In this document: positions 37,526 to 46,616 of the stretch, piece by piece
Numbering within the stretch: position 1 is the stretch's first letter
Layout of the letters: each line of letters begins with the position of its first letter
Assembly (NCBI GenBank): GCA_002373775.1
Contig: DFJW01000007.1
Span: forward strand, 39,104 to 103,103
Direction of reading: 5' to 3'
DNA length: 64,000 nucleotides
Origin: Ruminococcus flavefaciens
GTDB lineage: Bacteria; Bacillota; Clostridia; Oscillospirales; Ruminococcaceae
Notes under the pieces: generated by a model
Told to the model about the DNA's origin: nothing
Databases searched by the model: none
What the model saw: only the letters and a program-made list of their open reading frames with translations
Translations under genes and position numbers: made by a program

Positions 37526-40354
37526 ATGAAGAAGATCGGACTGATAAAAAAGTCCATTGCCGTTGCTTCTACAGCAGCTATGATGATAACGGCAATCCCA
37601 TTCCCGGCTGTCGATGCAGCATATATCGACACCGAGCATGAGAACAACTACGATAACTTTGCTGAAGCCCTCCAGCTTGCACTCTGTTTCTACGACGCTA
37701 ACAAGTGCGGAGATAAGGTAGGGGAAGACGGTTACTACTCATGGCGCGGAGACTGCCATGTAAAGGATGCCGAGATACCGCTTCAGCCTCTGAATCCTAT
37801 GCCTGAGCTCTATGGTGAATCCAAGAACGACGGCTCTGACAACGGCAAGGATCAGGAGCAAAAAGAGGATAAGCAGCCTATAGGCGAAGGCGACGGCGAC
37901 GGCGGTCTGAGTGCAGCAGAAGGTCTGTATGAAGGCGTGACCATGTCGCAGGAATTCATTGATGCTAACAGAAAGTATCTCGATCCCGACGGAAACGGTA
38001 CGCTTGACCTCACAGGCGGCTGGCACGATGCAGGAGACCACGTTAAGTTCGGTCTCCCGGGAAGCTACTCTGCTTCAACAGTCGGCTGGGGTTACTATGA
38101 GTTCCGTGACGACTACATCGAACTGGGACTCCAGAAGCACATTGAAGACGAGATGCGCTGGATCAATGACTACTTCATGAAGGCTACTTTCCTCGATGAC
38201 GACGGAAACGTCGTAGCTTACTGCTATCAGGTAGGTGAGGGAAACAATGACCATAACTACTGGTGTGCTCCCGAACTTCAGGTAGACAATACGGTCGTTG
38301 CGTCTTCGAGCTGTGCAGTAAAGCGTCCTGCTTACTTCGCAACTACAGAAATGCCTGCACCGGATCAGTGTGCCGGCGCTTCAGCTTCACTGGCTATCAA
38401 CTACCTCAACTTCAAGGATACAGATCCTGAATATGCCGCTGAGAACCTCAAGTATGCAAAGGCACTCTATGAATTCGCAGTAGCAACACATCAGGAAGAA
38501 TGGACTCCCGGTTCAACACCGAGCTCGCTTGTCCTCGGATATGACGGCGGCTTCTATCACTCAAGCTACGACTACGATGAACTTTCATGGGCTGCTGTAT
38601 GGCTCTACTACGCATCTGTTGCAGAGGACGAGACACAGAAGGATGCAGCATACGACAAGTACATCAGAGCAATCATAGACGTTGACGAGACTACAACAAA
38701 TGCAAAGGGAGCACATCCCTACACAGGTTACATGAAGCGTATCATCACAGACACCGGCAACTGCTGGCAGAACATCTGGGTACACTGCTGGGATACAGTA
38801 TGGGGCGGCGTATTCGCAAAGCTCGCACCTGTTACCAATCTTGCCCGTGACTGGTACATCTTCCGCTACAATCTCGAATTCTGGTCAGGCTGCGCAGAAT
38901 CCGTTGACTCCTCTGAATGGGGCTACGAGCCTGTACACGGTCATAAGTACTTCGGCATGGATGACTTCCTCTGGAACACACCTATGACCTGCGATCAGAT
39001 CCCTGATCTCCCCGAAAGCGAATCAAGCGGAGACTTCATCAAAAAATCTCCCAAGGGCTGGGCAGTAGTTTCAGGCTACGGTTCTGCACGTTACAATACA
39101 GCTGCCGGTCTCTGCGCTTGTGTATATGCAAAGACAACAGGCGACGAAACTTTCCTCCCCTGGGCAAAGGCTCAGATGGAATACATCCTCGGTAAAAACC
39201 CCATGGGTTACGCATATGAAGTCGGCTACGGCTACAGCTATGCAACACAGCCTCACCACCGTGCTTCACACTGTAACGACAAACAGAGCCAGGAACTTCA
39301 GGTAAATCAGGTGCATACTCTCTGGGGTGCTCTTGTCGGCGGACCTGATCTTAAAGACTACCACGAAGATATAACAAAGGAATACATCTACAACGAAGTA
39401 ACAGACGACTACAATGCAGGCTTCTGCGGCGACCTTGCCGGTCTCTATCACTACTACGGCAGAAAGGGCATGGAGCACGAGGCAGATAACTACATCAATC
39501 CTGACTTTGATATGTCCAAGAATGCGGCAAACGGCTACGATCAGGTGGATTTCGACGGAAATCCGCTCCCTGTAGGTCTTTACTGCGCAGGCGGAAAGAA
39601 TCAGGAACAGAAGGGCAGCGTTCAGCTGAAGGTCGTTGTATACAACAGAACTATTGATCCTCCTCGTTTTGAGAGCAACCTCAAGGCAAGATATTACTTC
39701 AATATCAAAGAACTCACAGATGCCGGATATGATCCGGAGGATTACATCTTCTACCGTATCGACTACGATCAGGAGAAGGGATACTCCAACGAGAAGAATT
39801 CAGTTAAGTTCACCGGTCCTACAAAGTACGACGACAACGGCAACTACTACGTTGAGATGCAGTGGCTGAACTGTGACTTCTACGGCAGCCGTGTATTCCA
39901 GTTCGCACTCGGATACAAGCAGGATCTCGAAACATATGAGGATGTTCTCTGGGACTCAAAGAACGACTACAGCTATGATGACCTCGTATCTTTCGCTGAC
40001 GTAAACGATGCAGCAGCTATTACAGACAAGATCACACTTTACGCAGACGATAAGCTTGTCTGGGGCGTAGAGCCTGACGGCACAACTCCGGATGATATAA
40101 AAGAAAATCCTGAACCTAGCGGTATCGTCTGGGGTGACGCTAACTGCGACGGACAGGTAAATATGGCTGACGCAGTACTGATAATGCAGTCACTCTCAAA
40201 TCCTGATGTTTACGGCACAGGTAAGAAGGACGGCATCACAGATGACGGCAAGCGCAACGGTGACGTTTACGAGAACGGCAGCGGCATCACTATCAACGAT
40301 GCAGTAACTATCCAGGAATACAAGCTCGGTATTATCGACAAGATACCTACCTGA
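37526..40354 (+). CDS. Dockerin-bearing GH9 endoglucanase with CBM3c
   Basis: 942 residues, secreted. Signal peptide ~1-31. The GH9 catalytic module spans ~45-655 with Asp168/Asp171 (HDAGDH) and acid Glu624 (NEVTDDYNAGF). An acidic Gly/Asp/Glu-rich insertion of about 30 residues (~97-127) interrupts the N-terminal part. A CBM3c-type module (~690-830) follows, the arrangement of processive GH9 enzymes. The C-terminal dockerin (~870-942) has Ca loops GDANCDGQVN and NGDVYENGSG separated by a long spacer, the type seen in R. flavefaciens. AGAAAGGA precedes the ATG. Confidence 0.94.
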   Translation: MKKIGLIKKSIAVASTAAMMITAIPFPAVDAAYIDTEHENNYDNFAEALQLALCFYDANKCGDKVGEDGYYSWRGDCHVKDAEIPLQPLNPMPELYGESKNDGSDNGKDQEQKEDKQPIGEGDGDGGLSAAEGLYEGVTMSQEFIDANRKYLDPDGNGTLDLTGGWHDAGDHVKFGLPGSYSASTVGWGYYEFRDDYIELGLQKHIEDEMRWINDYFMKATFLDDDGNVVAYCYQVGEGNNDHNYWCAPELQVDNTVVASSSCAVKRPAYFATTEMPAPDQCAGASASLAINYLNFKDTDPEYAAENLKYAKALYEFAVATHQEEWTPGSTPSSLVLGYDGGFYHSSYDYDELSWAAVWLYYASVAEDETQKDAAYDKYIRAIIDVDETTTNAKGAHPYTGYMKRIITDTGNCWQNIWVHCWDTVWGGVFAKLAPVTNLARDWYIFRYNLEFWSGCAESVDSSEWGYEPVHGHKYFGMDDFLWNTPMTCDQIPDLPESESSGDFIKKSPKGWAVVSGYGSARYNTAAGLCACVYAKTTGDETFLPWAKAQMEYILGKNPMGYAYEVGYGYSYATQPHHRASHCNDKQSQELQVNQVHTLWGALVGGPDLKDYHEDITKEYIYNEVTDDYNAGFCGDLAGLYHYYGRKGMEHEADNYINPDFDMSKNAANGYDQVDFDGNPLPVGLYCAGGKNQEQKGSVQLKVVVYNRTIDPPRFESNLKARYYFNIKELTDAGYDPEDYIFYRIDYDQEKGYSNEKNSVKFTGPTKYDDNGNYYVEMQWLNCDFYGSRVFQFALGYKQDLETYEDVLWDSKNDYSYDDLVSFADVNDAAAITDKITLYADDKLVWGVEPDGTTPDDIKENPEPSGIVWGDANCDGQVNMADAVLIMQSLSNPDVYGTGKKDGITDDGKRNGDVYENGSGITINDAVTIQEYKLGIIDKIPT

Positions 40355-40398
40355 TGCTGGGATAACGGCGGTTCCTGTACGGAAAGAATAACAGAAAA

Positions 40399-40437
40399 CG
40401 GGGGAGCGTTCCTGAAGAGCGCTTCCCCGGATTTTTA
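40399..40437 (+). terminator. GH9 intrinsic terminator
   Basis: CGGGGGAGCG (40399-40408) pairs with CGCTTCCCCG (40420-40429), one G-T pair, followed by ATTTTTAT. Confidence 0.85.
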
Positions 40438-40448
40438 TGCGCATAAAG

Positions 40449-40487
40449 ATCGAAGCAGCCGTACCCGACAGGTACGGCTGCTTCGAT
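40449..40487. terminator. Strong 17-bp hairpin
   Basis: Perfect 17-base-pair stem (40449-40465 with 40471-40487), loop CGACA. The T runs on both sides are weak. Likely ends minus-strand transcription from the regulator or from the promoter at 40613-40640. Confidence 0.65.
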
Positions 40488-40612
40488 TCTGATTTGTCCC
40501 TTACAACAAAATTTTGGAATTATTAAACCGATATCAATAATAGTGCAGATTAGTGGTACCGGTATTAACCGAGAAAGAAGAGAAGCATTAATTGTGCTTT
40601 CCTTATGTATTA

Positions 40613-40640
40613 ATTATATCATTTTCTGTCCTGTATTCAA
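40613..40640 (-). promoter_or_regulatory. Orphan minus-strand promoter after the second regulator
   Basis: TTGAAT (40635-40640), 16-base spacer, TATAAT (40613-40618), 39 bases beyond the regulator stop codon. No coding gene follows before the hairpin at 40449-40487. Confidence 0.5.
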
Positions 40641-40678
40641 CCCATAAAACGTGTAAGAGGTGGACAAAATGAATGAAT

Positions 40679-42859
40679 TTATCCGTTGAGCAGGTTTCTA
40701 TATTGTATAGGAGTGATACCGGTAATAGAATTGAATTGCCTGAGGAAGTATTTGCTGTCGATGTAGCTGCACTTTTCTGAGATCTCGATAACGTTCATTG
40801 TCGTTGTTGCGAGGTAGTATTTTGCTTTTGAGATGCGGGCAGCAATGCAGTCTTTATGGAAGCTGACACCGAAACACTGCTTGAAAACACTGCGAAGGTA
40901 GCCGGTGCTGCCGATGAATCTGTCATGCAGCGATTCGGTATCGAAAGTCTCGTTAGGGTGAGTGTAGACATAATTGCGTATCTCGTTCATCTGGCGGTAG
41001 TGGCTGATAAGACGGCGTTTTTCGATCTCTTTGCAACCTGCGTTGATCTTCTCGCTGCAAGTATCGAATATCTCTGCGTATGAGCTGCTGCTGCACTTTT
41101 CAGCGGTACATACGAAAGAATCCATGCCGTAGTATTCCATATATTTCTTATGCTGGACGAGGATAGACGCAAGGGCGTCCGAAAGTATCTCAGCGTCAGC
41201 GGCACTTCTCACGATGCAGGCGAATGTGTTGTCGTTTATCCTTCCGCAGATATCGTGGTTGCCGCAGAGTTTCCCCACAGCTTTTGCGGCGTCGAGGACG
41301 GCGTCGATACGTTTATTGCTGTCCGGCACAGAGATAGTTTCGTCGAACAGGCATATCCTGAGCATGACGAAATACAGCTCTTTCCCGCCATTTGAAACAG
41401 CAGTGCGGTAAGCATTTTCGATGCCCTTGCTGTTATAGAGACCTGTAAGGGTGTCGCGCTGTTCGGAGAGATTCTGACAGCTTGCGAGATAGATCATATC
41501 ATTCTTCATCCGCAAAAGTTCGAGGCAGTTTGAAACAGTCTTGATCCAGTTCCTGTAAATATCATCGTAAGCATCCGGAACACCGTATCTGAGGATGATA
41601 TGACCGAACATCCGGCTGCCGAAGAAAAGGGGATTGAAGTAATAGACCGAAGGTTCGCTTTCGCGGTTGAAGAATTCGGCAAAATCGAATTTGTGAGCTT
41701 CAAACGGGGATCTGTCGAGCCACGGCATGATAGTTCTGCATGTCATGATGTCGGACATTTTTGCCTGAGTGTCGTACCAGTTTGAATAAAGGCAGAGATA
41801 GGTATTGTAAACGCCCCTGATAAGCCAGTGGAATCTGCCGAGTATATCGACAAAGTCATTGAGGTTCCTGCATTCCGTGAGTTCCTGATCGAATGAAGAA
41901 TAGAGGTTCCAGAACTGATAGTCCTGTTTGGTCTTAACATTGTCCAGCTCGGTATAGTACTGTTTTCTGTCCATGACACAAGGACAGCTCTCGCCGCGTA
42001 TCATTTTTCCCTTCGGAGGGATGAATTCATAATCGCCGGAGTCTGTCCGCTGATCGTGTATCATTTTTACAGCTTCCATGCCGAGTTCGTAGCGGTTTCG
42101 CTGATAAGTAGTGAGCAGGGGGGCATGATAGATACGCTGGTCTATATATTCATAGCCTACGATGCTGACTTCTTCCGGGACTGACACGCCGTTCTTGGCG
42201 AACTTATCGAGCATACCGTATGCCATATAGTCGTTGGCACAAACGATAGCCTGCGGCATATGCAGTTCGCCGCTGATATACTTTTCAGCGAGCTGTTCGC
42301 CGGAAGTCATCCAGAAATCGCCGAAGTGTATCTTATCCTGATCTACCGGTATGCCGTGTTTTTCGAGAGCATTTCTGTAACCTTCAACACGCATGTTTGA
42401 AGCTTCGAGCTCGGGAAAACCGGTAAGCAGATCTATGTCAGTGAAACTGTGTTCTTCTATCAGATGAGAAGTCACAGCTTCTATATCGTTTGAATCGCTG
42501 GTGTTGATGAATCTGAAGCCGGGCACATCAAACTCCTTGATATAAGTACCTATTATAATAGTAGGTACATCTCGTTCCAGGAGATTGTCAGCAAGAGTCT
42601 GACGCAGGGATTCATTGACGAATGATTCGGAGATAAGTATGAGGGCGGATATCTCCTTGGAAAGAATGAGATCGTAGATCCTGTTTTCACATACGAAAAG
42701 TTCTTCGGTAACATTAGGGTTATAGACATTGGATATAACAGCGGTGTCATATCCGTATTTCTGAGCCTGTTCGATGATACCGCTCAGAATCTGTCGTTGC
42801 TCAATGTTGTTAGCCTCAGCTGCGACAACGCCTAAAATTGGGCGCTTTGGCTTACTCAT
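40679..42859 (-). CDS. Periplasmic-binding-like / GAF-like / decayed GGDEF / AraC regulator (second copy)
   Basis: 726 residues from the ATG at 42859 (GGAGGTG 7 bases upstream). Same four modules as the protein at 14381-16594: sugar-binding-like (~1-285; ILGVVAAEANN, VCANDYMAYGML, SVPEEVSIVGYEY), GAF-like (~310-460), a GGDEF remnant (DTLTGLY start, signature RINDNTF) and AraC HTH (~635-726; FIGSTGYLRSVFKQCFG, EISEKCSYIDSKYFLRQF). It has no N-terminal HTH. It is divergent to the GH43 gene and convergent to the GH9 gene, so control of these is inferred. Confidence 0.85.
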   Translation of the reverse strand: MSKPKRPILGVVAAEANNIEQRQILSGIIEQAQKYGYDTAVISNVYNPNVTEELFVCENRIYDLILSKEISALILISESFVNESLRQTLADNLLERDVPTIIIGTYIKEFDVPGFRFINTSDSNDIEAVTSHLIEEHSFTDIDLLTGFPELEASNMRVEGYRNALEKHGIPVDQDKIHFGDFWMTSGEQLAEKYISGELHMPQAIVCANDYMAYGMLDKFAKNGVSVPEEVSIVGYEYIDQRIYHAPLLTTYQRNRYELGMEAVKMIHDQRTDSGDYEFIPPKGKMIRGESCPCVMDRKQYYTELDNVKTKQDYQFWNLYSSFDQELTECRNLNDFVDILGRFHWLIRGVYNTYLCLYSNWYDTQAKMSDIMTCRTIMPWLDRSPFEAHKFDFAEFFNRESEPSVYYFNPLFFGSRMFGHIILRYGVPDAYDDIYRNWIKTVSNCLELLRMKNDMIYLASCQNLSEQRDTLTGLYNSKGIENAYRTAVSNGGKELYFVMLRICLFDETISVPDSNKRIDAVLDAAKAVGKLCGNHDICGRINDNTFACIVRSAADAEILSDALASILVQHKKYMEYYGMDSFVCTAEKCSSSSYAEIFDTCSEKINAGCKEIEKRRLISHYRQMNEIRNYVYTHPNETFDTESLHDRFIGSTGYLRSVFKQCFGVSFHKDCIAARISKAKYYLATTTMNVIEISEKCSYIDSKYFLRQFNSITGITPIQYRNLLNG

Positions 42860-43303
42860 TATTTGCACCTCCGTTTTTCAAAAATAGGGCAGAAATAGTT
42901 ATGATAATTAGATTGTTCATAAAACGCACACACTGCCTTAACATACAATCTAATTATATACATATTCAACGACAATGTCAATAATTTTTTGAAAAAAATC
43001 TGATTTTCATAAACGTTTTGTCCACCTTTGATACGCATTGTGGGTTTACCTATCATTTTAGCAATGATATAATAAAAAAAGCAGACTGATCGTCCGCATA
43101 ATAATGAAAAAGTACAGCTGTTCCTCCCAAAAATAGCTGTATTTTTTTTGTCCGTATTCACCAGTATCGGCATATAGTGTAAACAAATTATATACAAATT
43201 GTGAACCTTTTCTGCACTTTGTGAGTTGTAATAATGTGACAAAAATAATACAATAATACTGATAACAATTGAACGATTCATCTGTTTGACAAGGAGGATA
43301 CAA
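42860..43303. promoter_or_regulatory. Divergent control region between the second regulator and GH43
   Basis: The regulator promoter (minus strand) is TTGACA (42976-42981), 17 bases, TATAAT (42953-42958). A perfect 13-bp inverted repeat, ATAATTAGATTGT (42904-42916) and its complement (42945-42957), flanks the start point with a 28-base gap; the right arm overlaps the -10 box. The GH43 promoter is TTGTAA (43226-43231), 17 bases, TACAAT (43249-43254). Between them lies a separate promoter-terminator unit (43045-43149). Confidence 0.7.
43045..43149 (+). ncRNA. Candidate small RNA with Shine-Dalgarno-complementary loop
   Basis: Plus strand: TTTACC (43045-43050), 17-base spacer, TATAAT (43068-43073), then about 70 bases from ~43080 ending in a terminator: TACAGCT (43113-43119) with AGCTGTA (43135-43141) and eight T. 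The 15-base loop contains UUCCUCCC, complementary to GGAGGAA ribosome sites. The promoter spacer includes TATCATT/AATGATA (43051-43057, 43063-43069). No open frame. It could be a trans-acting RNA or an attenuated leader of GH43. Confidence 0.55.
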
Positions 43304-46300
43304 ATGGAGATATTAAAAAGTGCGGTATCGTTTACGGCAGCAGCGGCAATGGCACTCTGGAGCACAGGCTCACTGCTCCCGGAGTCCGGCGGATCACAGC
43401 AGCCGGCAGCAACAGCATATGCTGCATCAACAGTCAACAACCCGGTGATCTGGTCAGATGTTCCTGATGACGACGTTATCCGCGTAGGGGACACATATTA
43501 TATGGTAAGTACTACCATGTTCTTCAGTCCGGGAGCACCCATAATGAAATCAAAAGATCTCGTTTCGTGGGAGATATGCAACTACGTTTATGACACTCTC
43601 GCAGACGGAGATGTACAGAATCTGAAGAACGGAAAGCATGACTACTCGCATGGTCAGTGGGCAGCAAGCCTTCGTTACCATAAAGGAGTCTACTATGTAT
43701 TCTTCGGAAGCTACGGAACCGGAAAATCCTATATCTACAAGACTACAGACATCGAGAACGGCGAATGGACAAAAAGCGAGATAAACGGAATGTATCACGA
43801 TGCCTCGCTACTATTTGATGATGACGGCAGGAACTATCTCGTATACGGCGGCGGTGAGATCAAGATCAAGGAGCTGAATTCCGAGATGACCGGATTCAAG
43901 CAGGGCGGTGTAGACAAGACACTGTTCAAGACCGGTATCACCGGATACGTCACCGGCGAAGGTTCCCACATCCAGAAAATAGGCGATTATTACTACATAT
44001 TCATCATAGCATGGCCTTCGGGACACGGCCGTCTTGAGATATGCTACCGTTCAAAGGAACTGCTTGGCAATTACGAGAGCAAGACAGTTCTCGAATCCGG
44101 TTTAGGCACATACGGCAGCGGTGTAGCACAGGGCGGAATAGTTGATACACCGGACGGCAAGTGGTACGGAATGATGTTCCAGGACCACGGAGCAGTGGGA
44201 AGAATACCGGTACTTGTACCTGTTACATGGGAAAACGGCTGGCCGATGATGGGTGTGAACGGCAAAGCACCGATAACACTTAATATGGACGGCAATTATA
44301 CAGGTACAGATCTTGCAGGCGACGATGACTTCTCGTATACCTCCAACGATCTTGCGCTGGAATGGCAGTGGAACCACAATCCGGACAATAATTCATGGTC
44401 AGTGACCGAGCGTGACGGCTGGCTGCGACTTCACAACAACAACATGGCATCGCATATCCTGAATGCAAAGAATACACTGACCATGCGAACTGAAGGTCCG
44501 GCATGCAGCAGCTATATCAAGCTTGACACCAAGGGCATGAAGCCCGGCGACCATGCAGGTCTGTCAGCGTTCCAGCTGAATTTCGGAAACATAGGAGTAT
44601 ATGTGACCGACAGCGGTGCAAAGAAGATCTACATGTCGAAAAACGGCGGAAGCGATGTAGCCACAAGCTCAGACAAAAAGATAGCCGAGGAGAATCTCAG
44701 CGGAGACGAAGTATATCTGAAAGTTGACTTCAAATTCAGCAATGTTGGCTCTGATATGAGCGCATCCAACAATGTTGACAAGGCGAATTTCTACTATTCA
44801 TATGACGGCAGCAACTGGAAAAAGCTTGGTGAAGAACTCAGCATGACCTATGACCTGAAGCTGTTCACCGGATACAGGAGCGCGATATACAGCTATCCCA
44901 CCAAGAGTACGGGCGGCTATGCCGATATCGACTTCTTTGAGTACGACCGCACTTCGTGGAATGGTTCAAACGGAAGCAAGGCAGTTCACGGAAAGGGCGG
45001 CCACGTCATAGAGCCTGACGAGAACGGCTACTACTTCCACAGCACATTTGAAGGCGATACTGATTCATGGGCAGGACGCGGAGCTGCGACAGTGCTCACC
45101 AGCGGCAGAACAGCTTATGCCGGAAAAGAGGCACTGCTCGTTCAGGACAGAACAGCTGCGTGGAACGGAGTGAACAGAAAGCTCAGCAGCGCATTCAAAG
45201 GCGGCGAGAATTACAGCTTCAGCACAGATGTAGAATACCTTGACGGACCTGACCAGCAGCTCTTCTATCTGACACTTCAGTACAAGGCAACGGACGGCGA
45301 AGTTTACTACGACAAAGTTGCGAAGGGCACAGCTATAAAGGGCGAATGGATTCAGCTTGCAAATCCGTCATATCACATACCTGACGGAGCAACCGAACTG
45401 AATCTCTATGTTGAAACTGATACCGGCTCAGGCAATTTCTATATAGACGAGGCAATAGGTGCAGTAGAAGGCACAATAATTGACGGTCCCGGCGAAGCAC
45501 CGAAGGTTATCCCGGGAGATGTGAATCTGGACGGAGTTATCGACTCCTTTGATATCGCTTCAGTCCGCAGAGGATTCATAAACGGATTCAGCAGCCGCTA
45601 CAGTGAACTTGCCGCAGATGTTGACGGGAACAGGAAGGTGGAGATAAACGATATCGTAATGCTCCAGAACTTCGTTCTCGGCAGGATCAATGAGTTTGAA
45701 AAGGCGGTCAGCGATGTAACAACGCTGACAATGGCTGAGTACACAGCAAAAGTGCAGGCAAACGTAGTTGAGAACGAGCCGAATGATTCGCATAACGAGA
45801 AAAGCGGAGTAAAGTACGGCACAGTAAAGAGCGGAACATATTACTCCACCACATGCAACCGCACAAAGCCTTATAATATACTTCTTCCTGCTGATTACGA
45901 CGAAAGCAAGGAATACCCTGTTCTCTATGTAATGCACGGCTACTGGGAGAATCAGGACAGAATGATAATCAAGGGCAACGGAACTATGGCTACCCGTCAG
46001 ATCATAGGAAATGCCATTGCGTCCGGTGAAGCCAAGGACATGATAGTAGTGTTCCCGTACATTTATTCCAGTGCGACTCAGGCAGATTGCAACAACATGG
46101 ATGACGCGAACAATGCCGCATATGATAACTTTATCAACGATCTCACCAAGGATCTCATGCCGCATATCGAGAGCACATACAGCGTAAAGACCGGCAGAGA
46201 GAATACAGCTATAACCGGATTCTCGATGGGCGGAAGAGAATCACTGCTCATAGGCATGAAACGGCCTGACCTGTTCGGATACGTTGGTGCTATATGCCCG

Positions 46301-46540
46301 GCTCCCGGAGTTACCGGCGCATTCAAATGGGAGAGCGATGAGGTCGCACCTCACATAGTCTTCATCACCGCAGGCGGAAACGACAAGACCGTCTATGACA
46401 TTCCCAGCGGTTATGACAAGGAATTCACCAAGAACGGTGTACCGCATATCTGGCACTATGTAAACAACGGATACCACGGCGATAATTCAATACACGCACA
46501 TCTTTACAATTTTGTAAGAGCTATCTTTCTCACTGATTGA
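43304..46540 (+). CDS. GH43 - CBM22-like - dockerin - CE1 multifunctional hemicellulase
   Basis: 1078 residues from the ATG at 43304 with AAGGAGG 7 bases before. Signal peptide ~1-44. GH43 five-bladed domain ~45-345 (base in D55-D57, HDASLLFDDDG, acid Glu in GEGSH). The second beta-sandwich of GH43 xylosidases spans ~360-560. A CBM22-like domain is at ~585-730. A dockerin at ~739-797 (GDVNLDGVIDSFD; ADVDGNRKVEIND) is internal. The C-terminal CE1 esterase (~830-1078) has Ser974 in GFSMGG and a terminal His in GYHGDNSIH. Likely removes arabinose or xylose and ferulate/acetate from arabinoxylan. Confidence 0.93.
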   Translation: MEILKSAVSFTAAAAMALWSTGSLLPESGGSQQPAATAYAASTVNNPVIWSDVPDDDVIRVGDTYYMVSTTMFFSPGAPIMKSKDLVSWEICNYVYDTLADGDVQNLKNGKHDYSHGQWAASLRYHKGVYYVFFGSYGTGKSYIYKTTDIENGEWTKSEINGMYHDASLLFDDDGRNYLVYGGGEIKIKELNSEMTGFKQGGVDKTLFKTGITGYVTGEGSHIQKIGDYYYIFIIAWPSGHGRLEICYRSKELLGNYESKTVLESGLGTYGSGVAQGGIVDTPDGKWYGMMFQDHGAVGRIPVLVPVTWENGWPMMGVNGKAPITLNMDGNYTGTDLAGDDDFSYTSNDLALEWQWNHNPDNNSWSVTERDGWLRLHNNNMASHILNAKNTLTMRTEGPACSSYIKLDTKGMKPGDHAGLSAFQLNFGNIGVYVTDSGAKKIYMSKNGGSDVATSSDKKIAEENLSGDEVYLKVDFKFSNVGSDMSASNNVDKANFYYSYDGSNWKKLGEELSMTYDLKLFTGYRSAIYSYPTKSTGGYADIDFFEYDRTSWNGSNGSKAVHGKGGHVIEPDENGYYFHSTFEGDTDSWAGRGAATVLTSGRTAYAGKEALLVQDRTAAWNGVNRKLSSAFKGGENYSFSTDVEYLDGPDQQLFYLTLQYKATDGEVYYDKVAKGTAIKGEWIQLANPSYHIPDGATELNLYVETDTGSGNFYIDEAIGAVEGTIIDGPGEAPKVIPGDVNLDGVIDSFDIASVRRGFINGFSSRYSELAADVDGNRKVEINDIVMLQNFVLGRINEFEKAVSDVTTLTMAEYTAKVQANVVENEPNDSHNEKSGVKYGTVKSGTYYSTTCNRTKPYNILLPADYDESKEYPVLYVMHGYWENQDRMIIKGNGTMATRQIIGNAIASGEAKDMIVVFPYIYSSATQADCNNMDDANNAAYDNFINDLTKDLMPHIESTYSVKTGRENTAITGFSMGGRESLLIGMKRPDLFGYVGAICPAPGVTGAFKWESDEVAPHIVFITAGGNDKTVYDIPSGYDKEFTKNGVPHIWHYVNNGYHGDNSIHAHLYNFVRAIFLTD

Positions 46541-46556
46541 GATAGAGCATACAGCG

Positions 46557-46600
46557 AAAGGTCTGCTGCACCGGTAGTGCGGCAGACCTTTCTGCGTTTA
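46557..46600. terminator. Terminator between GH43 and CotH genes
   Basis: AAAGGTCTGC (46557-46566) pairs with GCAGACCTTT (46582-46591). It serves the convergent ends of both genes; T runs are moderate. Confidence 0.75.
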
Positions 46601-46616
46601 TTAAGGAATATCAGGA

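Larger units (their letters stand above)
40355..40678. other. Intergenic region between GH9 and the second regulator (convergent ends)
   Basis: Contains two hairpins near the GH9 end and, at 40613-40640, a minus-strand promoter directly downstream of the regulator stop codon. The 120 bases between the promoter and the hairpins hold a pyrimidine-rich stretch on the minus strand and no open frame. A short transcript is possible (see findings). Confidence 0.5.
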
